DNA of 64,000 nt, taken from positions 62,001-126,000 of the forward strand of contig NZ_BBOJ01000019.1 of NCBI RefSeq assembly GCF_000974445.1. The letters run 5' to 3'. The DNA is from Lentzea aerocolonigenes (GTDB taxonomy: Bacteria > Actinomycetota > Actinomycetes > Mycobacteriales > Pseudonocardiaceae). Made by a program: the position numbers and the translations under genes. This document shows positions 19,752-27,641 of this stretch, one piece after another. Within the stretch, counting starts at the first letter, position 1, and each line of letters begins with the position of its first letter. The notes beneath the pieces were generated by a model. That model was not told the DNA's origin. It ran no database searches and was given only the letters and a program-made list of their open reading frames with translations.

Positions 19752-20933
19752 ATGTCCAGACTCAGACGAGCATCAATTCTCTTGTCCGCAGTGCTCCTCG
19801 CGGCATCTTCGGTATCAGCCCATTCGGGTGCCGCGGCGGTGGCGGCTCCCGGCCTGTCCCACACTCAGGCACAGGAGTTGCTGCACCGGTATCTGGCAGA
19901 GCGGGCGTTCAAGGTCACGCAGCCCGCCGCCGCCACTGCCGGTCGCTCTCTGACCGCCGTGTCCGTCACGCCGGCTTTGCGGGCCCGTCTCGATGCCGAA
20001 TCCCATCTGCTCGACCAGGCACGCGCCCTCACCGCGAACACGTCGTGGCGGGGTTACGCCAAGGCCGACGTCGGTGTGGTCGTGGATCACCTCGAGTCCG
20101 GCGGCCCGTCCAAGGTCAACGTGCACGCCACGGAGCGGACGAAGTTGTACTTCGGGAACGTGGAAGGCAATGCGCCGCAGTTCGAGGGCTACAGCCTCGA
20201 ACACGACTTCGTGTTCGTCGAGCAAGGTGGCGTGTGGATGCTCGACGCCGCGACGCCGAAGCTGGACGGCGGCGGGCCACCGATGGCGACCCAGTACGGC
20301 GTCAAGGTCGCCCGCAAGGACGACGGCCAGAAGGCACCGTCCCTGCCCGGCTCGCTGCCGTCCGCGAACGTGATCACCGCGGCCCGGGCGGGAGCCCAGG
20401 CACCCGCGGGCGTGACCGACAAGCGCCAGATCGCCAAGTCGGACGTTTCCGCGCAGTACAACTACACCGCGATGTACACCTACGCGATCGCCCACTGGGA
20501 CAACTACAACTCGTCCTACCGGACGTTCGACAACGACTGCACCAACTTCATCTCCCAGATCATGGAAGCCGGGGGCTGGACCTACGAGTCCGGGTTTTAC
20601 CAGGACAACCACTACTGGTGGTACAACTTCCTGAACCAGACGTACAGTTGGGCCGGCGCACACAACTGGGGCGTGTACGCACAGGTGTATTCGCACCGCA
20701 CGGCGCCGCTGGCGTACGTCTACCAGATGCTGGTGACCGACGTCCTGCAAGCGGACTGGGAAAACGACGGAAACATCAACCACACCATGATCGTGACCGG
20801 ATATTCGGGATCTGCCGGAGCGGCCAGCGAAATCTTTCTCACCTACCACACGACGAACCGGTTGAACGTGCCTTTCTGGGGCTGGCTGCTGCCACAGGAG
20901 CCGAACGCGGTGTGGTTCGCACACCGCACCTGA
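19752..20933 (+). CDS. Secreted amidase-domain protein (Amidase_6 type)
   Basis: 393 residues. The signal peptide is MSRLRRASILLSAVLLAA followed by SSVSAHSGAAA (cleavage near residue 30). A lysozyme-like/unknown central part follows, then a C-terminal putative amidase domain (about 245-390) marked by FDNDCTNFISQIMEAGGW, TYESGFYQDNHYWW and NHTMIVTGYSG; Cys and His are the likely catalytic pair. It is probably a secreted cell-wall or protein hydrolase; the substrate is unknown. The start is ATG 19752 with a purine-rich GAGGGGTGAG upstream and a proper signal sequence. A small membrane-protein gene follows 19 bp downstream. Confidence 0.85.
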   Translation: MSRLRRASILLSAVLLAASSVSAHSGAAAVAAPGLSHTQAQELLHRYLAERAFKVTQPAAATAGRSLTAVSVTPALRARLDAESHLLDQARALTANTSWRGYAKADVGVVVDHLESGGPSKVNVHATERTKLYFGNVEGNAPQFEGYSLEHDFVFVEQGGVWMLDAATPKLDGGGPPMATQYGVKVARKDDGQKAPSLPGSLPSANVITAARAGAQAPAGVTDKRQIAKSDVSAQYNYTAMYTYAIAHWDNYNSSYRTFDNDCTNFISQIMEAGGWTYESGFYQDNHYWWYNFLNQTYSWAGAHNWGVYAQVYSHRTAPLAYVYQMLVTDVLQADWENDGNINHTMIVTGYSGSAGAASEIFLTYHTTNRLNVPFWGWLLPQEPNAVWFAHRT

Positions 20934-20952
20934 TGGGATAATCTTCGATGTC

Positions 20953-21447
20953 ATGAGCAGCCACCGGCAAGGCGCTTGGCATCGCTTCCGGGGGTGGCCG
21001 GCGCTCGTGCTGGTCACCGCCGGAATCATCGCCACAGTTGTGGTCGTATTACTTGTTTCGGGTAATTCATCCGGCGGGGCGCCGACTCGGGAGGAAGCCG
21101 TCGCTTCGTACGTGGACGCGTTGAACCGCCGCGATGCCGAGGCGTTGCAGCGGCTCTCCGGGAACGAGGGGCCGGCTCTCACGGCAGGCGTGCAACGACG
21201 GCTCGCTGAGTACGGTGGCCGCGAGATCAGGTTGACCGGCTCCGAGCTTCTGGACGGCGCCACCCCAGACCACTCGTACGCGGTGCTGTCCGGGTCGATG
21301 ACCGGTGCCAACACCACCTACCGAGAACGCCTCTACCTGCGCGACGAGGACGGCCGTTGGTACGTCGATCTCCGCGAACCGCTGTCCCCGACGGACTCCC
21401 GTCCGCTGCCGCCCGCGAACACCGTCGTGTCTTCGACCGGTCGCTAA
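20953..21447 (+). CDS. Membrane-anchored hypothetical protein (DUF4878/NTF2-like)
   Basis: 164 residues with a basic cytoplasmic N-terminus, one transmembrane helix (about 17-36) and an extracytoplasmic domain (TREEAVASYVDALNRRDAEALQRLSG, then DEDGRWYVDL) that resembles small NTF2-like folds such as DUF4878. It lies 19 bp after the amidase-like gene and is probably cotranscribed. The family assignment is tentative. Confidence 0.75.
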   Translation: MSSHRQGAWHRFRGWPALVLVTAGIIATVVVVLLVSGNSSGGAPTREEAVASYVDALNRRDAEALQRLSGNEGPALTAGVQRRLAEYGGREIRLTGSELLDGATPDHSYAVLSGSMTGANTTYRERLYLRDEDGRWYVDLREPLSPTDSRPLPPANTVVSSTGR

Positions 21448-21866
21448 CTCGCGTCTTCGCCGGCGAGAGCTGATCCGTGTCGCAGGCGCTCGAACCACGT
21501 GCCGATCGAGCGCCGGTAACCGGACGGCATGGTCAGGCCGTCCAGTTCAGCCTCGGTGAACAGGCCGAACTCCGCGTGCTCCGAGGACAGCACGGGCTCG
21601 CTGTCGCCCGCCACGAAACAGCCGTAGGTCACGATGAAGACGTTCTTCCCGACGGCCGCGATGTAGTACATCCACGCGTCGAGGATCGGGCCGGTGACCA
21701 CGTTCCACCGCGTCTCCTCGGCGATCTCCCTCGCGACGCACTGTTCCGGCGTCTCGCCGGGCTCGATGCGTCCGCCGGGAAGCTCCCACTCCTCGCGGTC
21801 GTTCCTCAGCAGCAGCACCCTGCCGTCCCGGACCACGACGCCCTTGATCGAGACGGGCCACCTCAT
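21444..21866 (-). CDS. Nudix hydrolase with altered Nudix box
   Basis: 140 residues. The Nudix box runs GGRIEPGETPEQCVAREIAEET and then R-W, so the usual Gly after EEx is Arg while the metal-binding REIAEE glutamates are kept. It likely hydrolyses a nucleoside-diphosphate-linked compound; the substrate is unknown. The start ATG overlaps the stop of the upstream kinase-like gene (21863-21866), and the stop overlaps the convergent membrane protein gene by 4 bp. The pair may form an operon with the upstream genes. Confidence 0.87.
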   Translation of the reverse strand: MRWPVSIKGVVVRDGRVLLLRNDREEWELPGGRIEPGETPEQCVAREIAEETRWNVVTGPILDAWMYYIAAVGKNVFIVTYGCFVAGDSEPVLSSEHAEFGLFTEAELDGLTMPSGYRRSIGTWFERLRHGSALAGEDAS

Positions 21867-22807
21867 AGTTCAGGGTTCGCCGAGTACAAGGTTTCGACGA
21901 CGTCCTCACGTTCGAGAACTGCGGCGCACCAGGCGAAGTGGCCGTCGGACCCGTCCGCGCTGAAGGAATTGGCCGTCGCGATCGCATAAGCCGCTCGGTA
22001 GAGCAGCATGCGAGCGAGCGAGTGGCCGTGCTGTTCCACCAGCACGGCCGTCAGCGCGTCGTCGGAAACACGGGCGCCAGGGCCGTACATGTCGAAGATG
22101 CCGGCGGCGACGGACGCTTCGAAGGTGTGGTCGCCGGCCGTGGTGAGGAAGCTCCAGTCGATCACGGCCGTCACCCGGAACTCGTCGTCCACCAGGATGT
22201 TCGGCGGGACGAGATCGCCGTGCAGGATCCGGTCGGGACCCGGTGGCACCCGCTTCAGCAGACGCTGCACCCGCACCAGCTTCTCGTCGAAGTCCGTGAT
22301 CCTGGCGCGCAGCACCTCGGCGTGGGCCACGGCTCGCCGTTGGACCAGCGCCGCCAGGGCTTCGGTCCAGCGCTGATGTCCCGCCCACAACGACGTGGTC
22401 TCGTCCAGCACCGTCAACGCCCGTGCCGCGGGTCCGGCCTGTGCACCGGCCAGCCCGGTCGCCGCCGCCAGCGCAGCCTCGTGCGCCACCGCGAGGGGAA
22501 TCCGCTCGTCCTGCAGCAGAACCGACAGCGGCGTGCCGGGCAACCGGCGTTCGAGCGTCACGGCACGCCCGTCCACCTCGTCGATCTGGACGATGAGCGG
22601 TGTCTCGTACGGCAGGTCCTGGGCGAGCAGTTCCTGCTGGAACTCCTGTGTGAGCAACAGATCAGCGGCCCCGCGCTGGAACCAGACCTTCCCGACCAGC
22701 CCGTCGCCCAGGTCGTGGACGACCCCTTCCACGCCGCGCCCCAGAAGCGCGACGGCAGGGTGGCCCTGCGCGCGGAAGTGGTCGGCCCAGCGCTCGTCCT
22801 GGATCAC
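21863..22807 (-). CDS. Aminoglycoside-phosphotransferase-fold (APH) kinase
   Basis: 314-residue small-molecule kinase of the APH/choline-kinase fold. It has LGRGVEGVVHDLGDGLVGKVW as a nucleotide loop and lysine region, catalytic HGDLVPPNILVD, and the metal-binding VIDWSF. The phosphate acceptor is unknown; resistance to an antibiotic is possible but unsupported. It overlaps the Nudix gene by 4 bp and follows the MarR gene by 7 bp, suggesting a MarR-APH-Nudix operon. Confidence 0.88.
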   Translation of the reverse strand: MIQDERWADHFRAQGHPAVALLGRGVEGVVHDLGDGLVGKVWFQRGAADLLLTQEFQQELLAQDLPYETPLIVQIDEVDGRAVTLERRLPGTPLSVLLQDERIPLAVAHEAALAAATGLAGAQAGPAARALTVLDETTSLWAGHQRWTEALAALVQRRAVAHAEVLRARITDFDEKLVRVQRLLKRVPPGPDRILHGDLVPPNILVDDEFRVTAVIDWSFLTTAGDHTFEASVAAGIFDMYGPGARVSDDALTAVLVEQHGHSLARMLLYRAAYAIATANSFSADGSDGHFAWCAAVLEREDVVETLYSANPEL

Positions 22808-22814
22808 GCGCCCG

Positions 22815-23258
22815 CTACTTGGACTCTTCGCCGACGAGCGTCTCCAGCGCGTCCAACGCGTTCACCAGCGCGGCAACGTGTTCCGGCGTGAGCTGCTCGA
22901 TCCTGCGCTGGAGCTCGCGCACTCGCGCGGACCGCACGCCGGACACCATCGTCTCGCCCTCGGGCGTGGGGGTGGCGAGCCAGGCGCGGCCGTCCTGCGG
23001 GTCGGGTTCGCGCTTCACGTAACCGGCTTCCACCAGTGCGGCGACGATGCGGGACAACGTCGGCGGCGCCACGCCTTCCTTGTTCGCCAGGTCGCCCAGG
23101 CGCATGGGGCCGCACCTGGCCAGCGTGGCGAGCGCGGAGACCGCGCCGGGGCCGAGTCCGGGGGAACCGGTGCGTCGCAGCAACCGGGCCAGCCGGCCGA
23201 TCGCCAGGTACAGGCGCGCGGTCGCGTCCTCGACCTCGGCGTCAATGGGGGCCGTCAC
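22815..23258 (-). CDS. MarR-family transcriptional regulator
   Basis: 147-residue winged-helix regulator. The DNA-binding core (about 45-100) reads RLGDLANKEGVAPPTLSRIV and continues ALVEAGYVKREPDPQDGRAWLATPTPEG, the MarR recognition helix and wing. The GTG start at 23258 leaves a 75-bp gap to thiG. It is probably autoregulated and controls the downstream APH and Nudix genes. Confidence 0.9.
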   Translation of the reverse strand: MTAPIDAEVEDATARLYLAIGRLARLLRRTGSPGLGPGAVSALATLARCGPMRLGDLANKEGVAPPTLSRIVAALVEAGYVKREPDPQDGRAWLATPTPEGETMVSGVRSARVRELQRRIEQLTPEHVAALVNALDALETLVGEESK

Positions 23259-23333
23259 GGCTAGTCGTCCTCCTCGGCGGATTTCAGGTAGTGGTCAATC
23301 ATCCCCCAACACGTGAGTACCCAAGGTAGCGAC

Positions 23334-24089
23334 TCAGAGACCCGGCGAAGACGCTTGGGCCCAAAAGCGCTGCGGAATCCGTCCGGCCAACCGCGCCAGC
23401 CGTCCGCCCTCGACCGCACAACGCATGGCGGCGCCCATCCGTTCCGGGTCCTGCGCGCGCGTGACGGCCGTCGCCAGCAACACCGCTGAGCAGCCGAGTT
23501 CCATCGCCAGCGCCGCGTCCGACGCCGTGCCGATGCCCGCGTCGAGCACCACGGGAACGGTTGCGCGGGACGTGATCAGCTCGATGTTGTGCGGGTTGCG
23601 GATGCCGAGGCCGGTGCCGATCGGCGAGCCCAGCGGCATGACCGTGGCGCAGCCGATGTCCTGGAGCTTGAGCGCCAGCACCGGATCGTCGTTGGTGTAG
23701 GGCAGGACGACGAAGCCGTCGTCGACCAGGCGCTCGGCCGCGTCGAGCAGCTCGACGGGATCGGGCAGCAGGGTCTCCTCGTCGTGGACGACCTCGAGCT
23801 TCACCCAGTTCGTCTCCAGCGCCTCGCGGGCGAGCTGCGCGGTGAGCACGGCCTCCGCGGACGTGCGGCAGCCGGCGGTGTTCGGCAGGACCTCGATTCC
23901 AAGGCGCCGCAACAACTCCAGCACACCGGTCTGCCCGGCGGCGTCGACCCGGCGCATGGCCACAGTGGTGAGCTCGGTGCCGGACGCCACCAGGGCCCGT
24001 TCCAGCACGGAGAGGTTCGCGGCACCGCCGGTGCCGGTGATGAGCCTGGACCGGAACTCCCGGCCCGCGATGATCAGCGGATCGTCCAC
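23334..24089 (-). CDS. thiG: Thiazole synthase ThiG
   Basis: 251-residue TIM-barrel enzyme that assembles the thiazole phosphate of thiamine from DXP, dehydroglycine and ThiS thiocarboxylate. Key motifs are RSRLITGTGGAANL, the Schiff-base lysine in NWVKLEV (K97), PLGSPIGTGLGI and DAGIGTASDAALAMELG. The GTG start at 24089 is 1 bp from the thiS stop. It belongs to the thiO-thiS-thiG unit under the TPP riboswitch at 25.5 kb. Confidence 0.98.
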   Translation of the reverse strand: MDDPLIIAGREFRSRLITGTGGAANLSVLERALVASGTELTTVAMRRVDAAGQTGVLELLRRLGIEVLPNTAGCRTSAEAVLTAQLAREALETNWVKLEVVHDEETLLPDPVELLDAAERLVDDGFVVLPYTNDDPVLALKLQDIGCATVMPLGSPIGTGLGIRNPHNIELITSRATVPVVLDAGIGTASDAALAMELGCSAVLLATAVTRAQDPERMGAAMRCAVEGGRLARLAGRIPQRFWAQASSPGL

Positions 24090-24090
24090 G

Positions 24091-24291
24091 TCACCCTCCC
24101 TGGACCGCGGTCAGCACCTCGACCACGCCGCCGTCCGGCACGATCGTCTTCTCCCACAACGCCCTCGGCACCACCGCACCGTCCAGCGCCACGGCCACAC
24201 CCTTCGCCGGCGCCCCCACCAGCGCCACCACCGCGGCTATCGACGTGCCCTCGGCCAGGTCGCGCGAGGTGCCGTTGACCTGTGCTTTCAC
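24091..24291 (-). CDS. thiS: Sulfur-carrier protein ThiS
   Basis: 66-residue ubiquitin-fold carrier ending in the required Gly-Gly (TAVQGG), which is adenylated and thiocarboxylated to deliver sulfur to ThiG. N-terminal VNGTSRDLAEGT and VAVALDGAVVPRALW are typical. Its start overlaps the thiO stop by 4 bp. Confidence 0.96.
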   Translation of the reverse strand: MKAQVNGTSRDLAEGTSIAAVVALVGAPAKGVAVALDGAVVPRALWEKTIVPDGGVVEVLTAVQGG

Positions 24292-25484
24292 GAGCTTCCT
24301 CCCTTGAGCAGCTCGACGACTTCGCGAGCGGTGTGCGGGGCGAGCAGGAGTCCGTTGCGGTGGTGCCCCGTCGCGGCGATGACGCCGGGTTCCAGCCAGC
24401 GGACGACAGGGACGTTGTCGGGGCTGCCGGCGCGGAACCCGACCGCGGCTTCGGTGAGCGCGTACTCGGCGATGCCGGGGAGCACGGTTTCCGCGTCTCG
24501 CAACAGGTCTCGGACGCCGGCGACCGTGACGTCGGTGTCGAAGCCGGCCTCGTACTGGGTGGCGCCGACGACGATGCCGTCGTGGCGCGGCACCAGGTAC
24601 ACGGATCGGCCGGACACCGAGCCGCGGATGGTGCGTGTCGGTGGTGGCAGGGTGCCGGGGCGCCAGGCGAGTCGCAGGATCTCGCCCTTCACGGGGCGGA
24701 TCACGTCTTTGAGGGCCGGGTGGAGGTTGCCGCTCCAGGCTCCGGCAGCGATCACCGTGACGGCTCGATGCGTCGTCGTGGTGGCCGGCTGCGTCGTCGC
24801 GGCGGCCAGTTGCGTCGTCGTGGTGGCCGGCCTCGTCGTCGTGGTGGCCGGCCTCGCCTCCAGAGCAGAATCGTCCACAGTGGATTCGAACTTCACCCCT
24901 GCTTCGACGCAGGCCTTGCGCAGCGCGGAAAGCAGCTCGCGGTTGTCGACCGCCAGATCGCCCGGCACGAACATCCCGCCGCGGACCGCCGGACCGAGGG
25001 AGGGTTCGAGTTGTCGGATCGCTCGACTGTTCAACAATTCAACGCCGGGATTGTTCAACGATCCCACGCTCGGATTGTTCAACGATCCAACGCCACGAGC
25101 GGTCAACGATCCAACCTGGGGATTGTTCAACGATTCTACGTCCGGATTGTTGAACAATTCGACGATCCTACGCAGGTCAGCCAGGTCACCGGGTGACGTC
25201 GCGACAGTGATCGTCCCCTTGTTGAACAATTCGACACCGAGCGCCGCCGCGAACTCCGGCCACAGCACCAACGCCTCGACACCTTGCGCCGTAACGGTTT
25301 CCTCACCGTGCCAAGCCTCGGCGACAGGGGCGAGCATCCCGCCCGCCACGCGCGACCCGGCGTGCGGCGACCCGAGATCGCTCAACGACACCGAGAACCC
25401 GGCACGCGCCGCGCACCAGGCGACGGACAGGCCGATGACGCCGCCACCCACGACGGCCACTTCCACACTGCTCAAGGCATTCAC
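24288..25484 (-). CDS. thiO: Glycine oxidase ThiO with two in-frame repeat insertions
   Basis: 398-residue FAD enzyme of the DAO family that oxidises glycine to the imine used by ThiG. It has the FAD-binding VAVVGGGVIGLSVAW near the N-terminus, SRVAGGMLAPVAEA, and C-terminal GFRAGSPDNVPVV and ATGHHRNGLLLAPHTA. The protein is about 40-60 residues longer than usual because of two low-complexity inserts: six copies of an octapeptide like VGSLNNPS (about residues 107-154) and four copies of a heptapeptide like RPATTTT (about 211-238). Both keep the frame, so the enzyme may still work. The GTG start follows a Shine-Dalgarno at the 3' end of a TPP riboswitch. Confidence 0.94.
   Translation of the reverse strand: MNALSSVEVAVVGGGVIGLSVAWCAARAGFSVSLSDLGSPHAGSRVAGGMLAPVAEAWHGEETVTAQGVEALVLWPEFAAALGVELFNKGTITVATSPGDLADLRRIVELFNNPDVESLNNPQVGSLTARGVGSLNNPSVGSLNNPGVELLNSRAIRQLEPSLGPAVRGGMFVPGDLAVDNRELLSALRKACVEAGVKFESTVDDSALEARPATTTTRPATTTTQLAAATTQPATTTTHRAVTVIAAGAWSGNLHPALKDVIRPVKGEILRLAWRPGTLPPPTRTIRGSVSGRSVYLVPRHDGIVVGATQYEAGFDTDVTVAGVRDLLRDAETVLPGIAEYALTEAAVGFRAGSPDNVPVVRWLEPGVIAATGHHRNGLLLAPHTAREVVELLKGGSS
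24769..24852. repeat. 4 x 21-bp minisatellite inside thiO
   Basis: Four adjacent 21-bp units with core CGTCGTCGTGGTGGCCGGC (units begin at 24769, 24790, 24811, 24832). The second unit is the most diverged. On the coding strand each encodes (R/Q)PATTTT-like heptapeptides. Confidence 0.9.
25023..25166. repeat. 6 x 24-bp minisatellite inside thiO built on the AATTGTT palindrome
   Basis: Six 24-bp units start at 25023, 25047, 25071, 25095, 25119 and 25143. The core on the plus strand is GGATTGTTCAACGATCC, and the first and last units carry the full palindrome form (TGTTCAACAATTC, ATTGTTGAACAATTC). The unit length keeps the reading frame and encodes VxSLNNPx. A further single copy lies at 25219-25234. 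This block is AT-rich against the rest of the gene. Confidence 0.92.
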
Positions 25485-25485
25485 G

Positions 25486-25578
25486 CTCCCTGCGCCGGCA
25501 TGACCCGGATCAGGTTCGACGGTCGGAGCGAACCACGCTCCCTCTCAGCCCGGTGATCTCCAGGCTCCCGTGCGGACC
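25486..25578 (-). ncRNA. TPP riboswitch upstream of thiO-thiS-thiG
   Basis: Read on the minus strand, the sequence contains ACGGGAGCC (P1), GGGCTGAGAGGGAGCG, CGAACCTGATCCGGGTCATG and CCGGCGCAGGGAGCG, the ordered thi-box elements. The last GGGAG is the Shine-Dalgarno for the GTG start of thiO, so control is probably at translation initiation. It lies between divergent thiO and thiE and controls only the minus-strand unit. Confidence 0.93.
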
Positions 25579-25607
25579 GACACCAACATAACGGTTACCG
25601 TGCGAGC

Positions 25608-26249
25608 GTGCCAGGACTCGACGGAAACCTGATCAGGCAACGACTCGCCGACGCGACGCTCTACCTCTGCACGCCGAACCGGCCGGATCTGGCCGAGTTC
25701 GCGGACGCCGCGCTCGCCGGTGGCGTCGACATCATCCAGCTGCGGGACAAGTCGCTCGAGGCGAAGCAGGAGATCGCGGCGCTGGAGATCCTCGCCGAGG
25801 CCTGCGACACCCACGGCAAGCTCCTCGCCGTCAACGACCGCGCGGACATCGCCCACGCACTGCGGGCCGACGTGCTGCACCTCGGCCAGGACGACCTGCC
25901 CGTGTCGTGCGCGCGCCACATCATCGGCGAGCACCCGGTGATCGGGCGGTCCACCCACGACGTCGGGCAGATGCAGGCCGCGGCGACCGAGCACGGCGTC
26001 GACTACTTCTGCACCGGGCCGTGCTGGCCCACGCCGACCAAGCCCGGTCGCCCAGCCCCCGGACTGGACCTCGTCAGGGCCACCAAGGGCATGCGCAGGC
26101 CGTGGTTCGCGATCGGCGGCATCGACCACACGAACCTCCACGAGGTCAAAGCCGCGGGAGCCACGCGCGTGGTCGTCGTCAGGGCCATCACCGAGGCCGA
26201 GGACCCCCGCAAGGCAGCAGAGTTGTTCAAAACTGAACTTAGTAGTTGA
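25608..26249 (+). CDS. thiE: Thiamine-phosphate synthase ThiE
   Basis: 213-residue TIM-barrel enzyme that joins HMP-PP and thiazole phosphate. It has VDIIQLRDKSLEAKQEI, LLAVNDRADIAHALRADVLH, LGQDDLPVS, STHDVGQMQ and FAIGGIDHTNL, the expected active-site segments. It is divergent from thiO and is not itself preceded by a TPP riboswitch in its own orientation. The last codons fall within an AT-rich hairpin (26223-26260) whose arms resemble the palindrome in thiO. Confidence 0.96.
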   Translation: MPGLDGNLIRQRLADATLYLCTPNRPDLAEFADAALAGGVDIIQLRDKSLEAKQEIAALEILAEACDTHGKLLAVNDRADIAHALRADVLHLGQDDLPVSCARHIIGEHPVIGRSTHDVGQMQAAATEHGVDYFCTGPCWPTPTKPGRPAPGLDLVRATKGMRRPWFAIGGIDHTNLHEVKAAGATRVVVVRAITEAEDPRKAAELFKTELSS

Positions 26250-26260
26250 AATTTGAACAA
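26223..26260. repeat. AT-rich hairpin spanning the thiE stop codon
   Basis: TTGTTCAAA (26223-26231) and TTTGAACAA (26252-26260) are perfect 9-base inverted arms; GAAC/GTTG inside extends pairing partly. The arms share the TTGTTCAA core of the palindrome dispersed elsewhere in this window. It may terminate thiE transcripts or be an operator for the next gene, whose start is 21 bp further on. Confidence 0.7.
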
Positions 26261-26280
26261 TCAGGCGTACTCTCGAAGAC

Positions 26281-27042
26281 GTGAGCGCACCTGTGCTGTA
26301 CCTGAGCCACGGGGCTCCCCCGCTGGCTGATGACGAGACGTGGACCAGAGAGCTCAAGGACTGGTCCGCCACCCTCCCGCGCCCGGAGGCCGTGCTGATG
26401 GTCTCCGCGCACTGGGAGGAGGCGCCGACGACCATCGGCGCGACCACGACCGTGCCGCTGGTCTACGACTTCTGGGGTTTCCCGCAGCGGTACTACGAAG
26501 TCACGTACGAGGCGCCCGGCGCGCCCGAGCTCGCCGACGACGTGCGCAAGCTCCTCGGCGGGCACGTCGAGCAGGACGCCGCGCGCGGGCTCGACCACGG
26601 CGCTTACGTGCCGCTCAAGGAGATGTTCCCCGACGCGGACGTGCCGGTGCTGCAGATGTCGATGCCGACGCTCGACCCGCGCGAGCTCCACGCGATCGGC
26701 AAGAAGCTCGCGCCGTTGCGGGACAAGAACGTCCTGATCGTCGGCAGCGGGTTCATGACGCACAACCTGAGCTGCGTGCACTTCGACCGGGGCACGGACT
26801 ACGAGCCGCCGTCGTGGTCGAAGGAGTTCGACGACTGGGCGAACCAGCAGCTGGCCGACGGTGACGTCGACGCGTTGCTCGACTTCCAGCAGAAGGCTCC
26901 TGCCGCCGGGATCGCACATCCGAGGACTGAGCACTTCGCGCCGTTGTTCGTAGCGCTCGGCGCCGCGAGCGACGAGAAAGCCCGCACCAGCGTTGAAGGC
27001 TTCTGGTACGGGCTCTCGAAACGGTCTGTTCAGTTCAGTTAG
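26281..27042 (+). CDS. DODA-family class III ring-cleaving dioxygenase
   Basis: 253-residue non-heme iron dioxygenase of the LigB/YgiD (4,5-DOPA dioxygenase) family. Metal and active-site residues are visible in LYLSHGAPP (H10), VSAHWEEAP (H44), RGLDHGAYVPLKEMFP and a C-terminal EHFAPLFVALGA. It probably opens a catechol-type ring; the physiological substrate is unknown. The start is GTG 26281. Its 3' end overlaps the convergent TetR gene by 8 bp. Confidence 0.92.
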   Translation: MSAPVLYLSHGAPPLADDETWTRELKDWSATLPRPEAVLMVSAHWEEAPTTIGATTTVPLVYDFWGFPQRYYEVTYEAPGAPELADDVRKLLGGHVEQDAARGLDHGAYVPLKEMFPDADVPVLQMSMPTLDPRELHAIGKKLAPLRDKNVLIVGSGFMTHNLSCVHFDRGTDYEPPSWSKEFDDWANQQLADGDVDALLDFQQKAPAAGIAHPRTEHFAPLFVALGAASDEKARTSVEGFWYGLSKRSVQFS

Positions 27043-27592
27043 CCGCTCCGTCCAGGAACAGCGTCGCGAGCCGCTGTGCGATGGCAGGCGTCCCGTTGCG
27101 GACGCCTCCGGCCGCCATCAGCAGGAGCACCACGTCGTCGACCGAGAAGTCTGCACGCAGCAACCCGGTCGTCTTCGCCCGGCGGATGAGCTCGGCGAGC
27201 TCGCGGAACGCCGTGTCGCGCACCGCCGCGAAGTCGATCGCCTTCGGGTAGGCGTGGGTGAACGCAGCCGAGAACCCGCGGTCCAGCACGTGGAGCAGGC
27301 ACACCTTCTCCACCGTGTGCCGGAAGCCTTGCCACGGATCGGGGTGAGCGAGTCCCTCGTCGACCGCCGTCGTGCAGGCCGCCATCTGCTCGGAGAACGC
27401 CTCCACGACGAGCGCCTCCTTCGTCGGAAAGCGGCGGTAGAGGGTCGCCGGGCCGACACCGGCACGACGAGCGACCTCGCGCATCGACACGTCCAGCCCT
27501 TCGGCGGCGAACGCCTCGCGCGCGACCGCCATGATCCGGTCGCGGTTGTCCTGGGCGTCCGAACGCAGGTTGTGAGTCAGATTCGCCGTCAC
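27035..27592 (-). CDS. TetR-family transcriptional regulator
   Basis: 185 residues from GTG 27592 (VTANLTHNLRSDAQDNRDRI). The helix-turn-helix reads VSMREVARRAGVGPATLYRRFPTKEALV. The C-terminal domain (YPKAIDFAAV, LIRRAKTTGLLRADFSVDDVVLLLM) matches the SbtR-like class of TetR proteins. A longer frame starting at ATG 27643 would overlap the divergent oxidoreductase start, so the shorter form is preferred. It likely represses the divergent oxidoreductase across the 49-bp gap. Confidence 0.9.
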   Translation of the reverse strand: MTANLTHNLRSDAQDNRDRIMAVAREAFAAEGLDVSMREVARRAGVGPATLYRRFPTKEALVVEAFSEQMAACTTAVDEGLAHPDPWQGFRHTVEKVCLLHVLDRGFSAAFTHAYPKAIDFAAVRDTAFRELAELIRRAKTTGLLRADFSVDDVVLLLMAAGGVRNGTPAIAQRLATLFLDGAAN

Positions 27593-27641
27593 CGTCTCAG
27601 TTTCGGCTAAGCGGACGCCCTGTTCCACTAATTTCGCCGAC

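Noticed and set aside
25023..25166. CRISPR array
   Set aside because: The 24-bp units are contiguous without spacers and encode an in-frame peptide repeat in ThiO; no cas genes are in the window.
24288..25484. thiO as a pseudogene because of its repeats
   Set aside because: Both repeat arrays are multiples of three, the frame is open from start to stop and FAD-binding and C-terminal motifs are intact.
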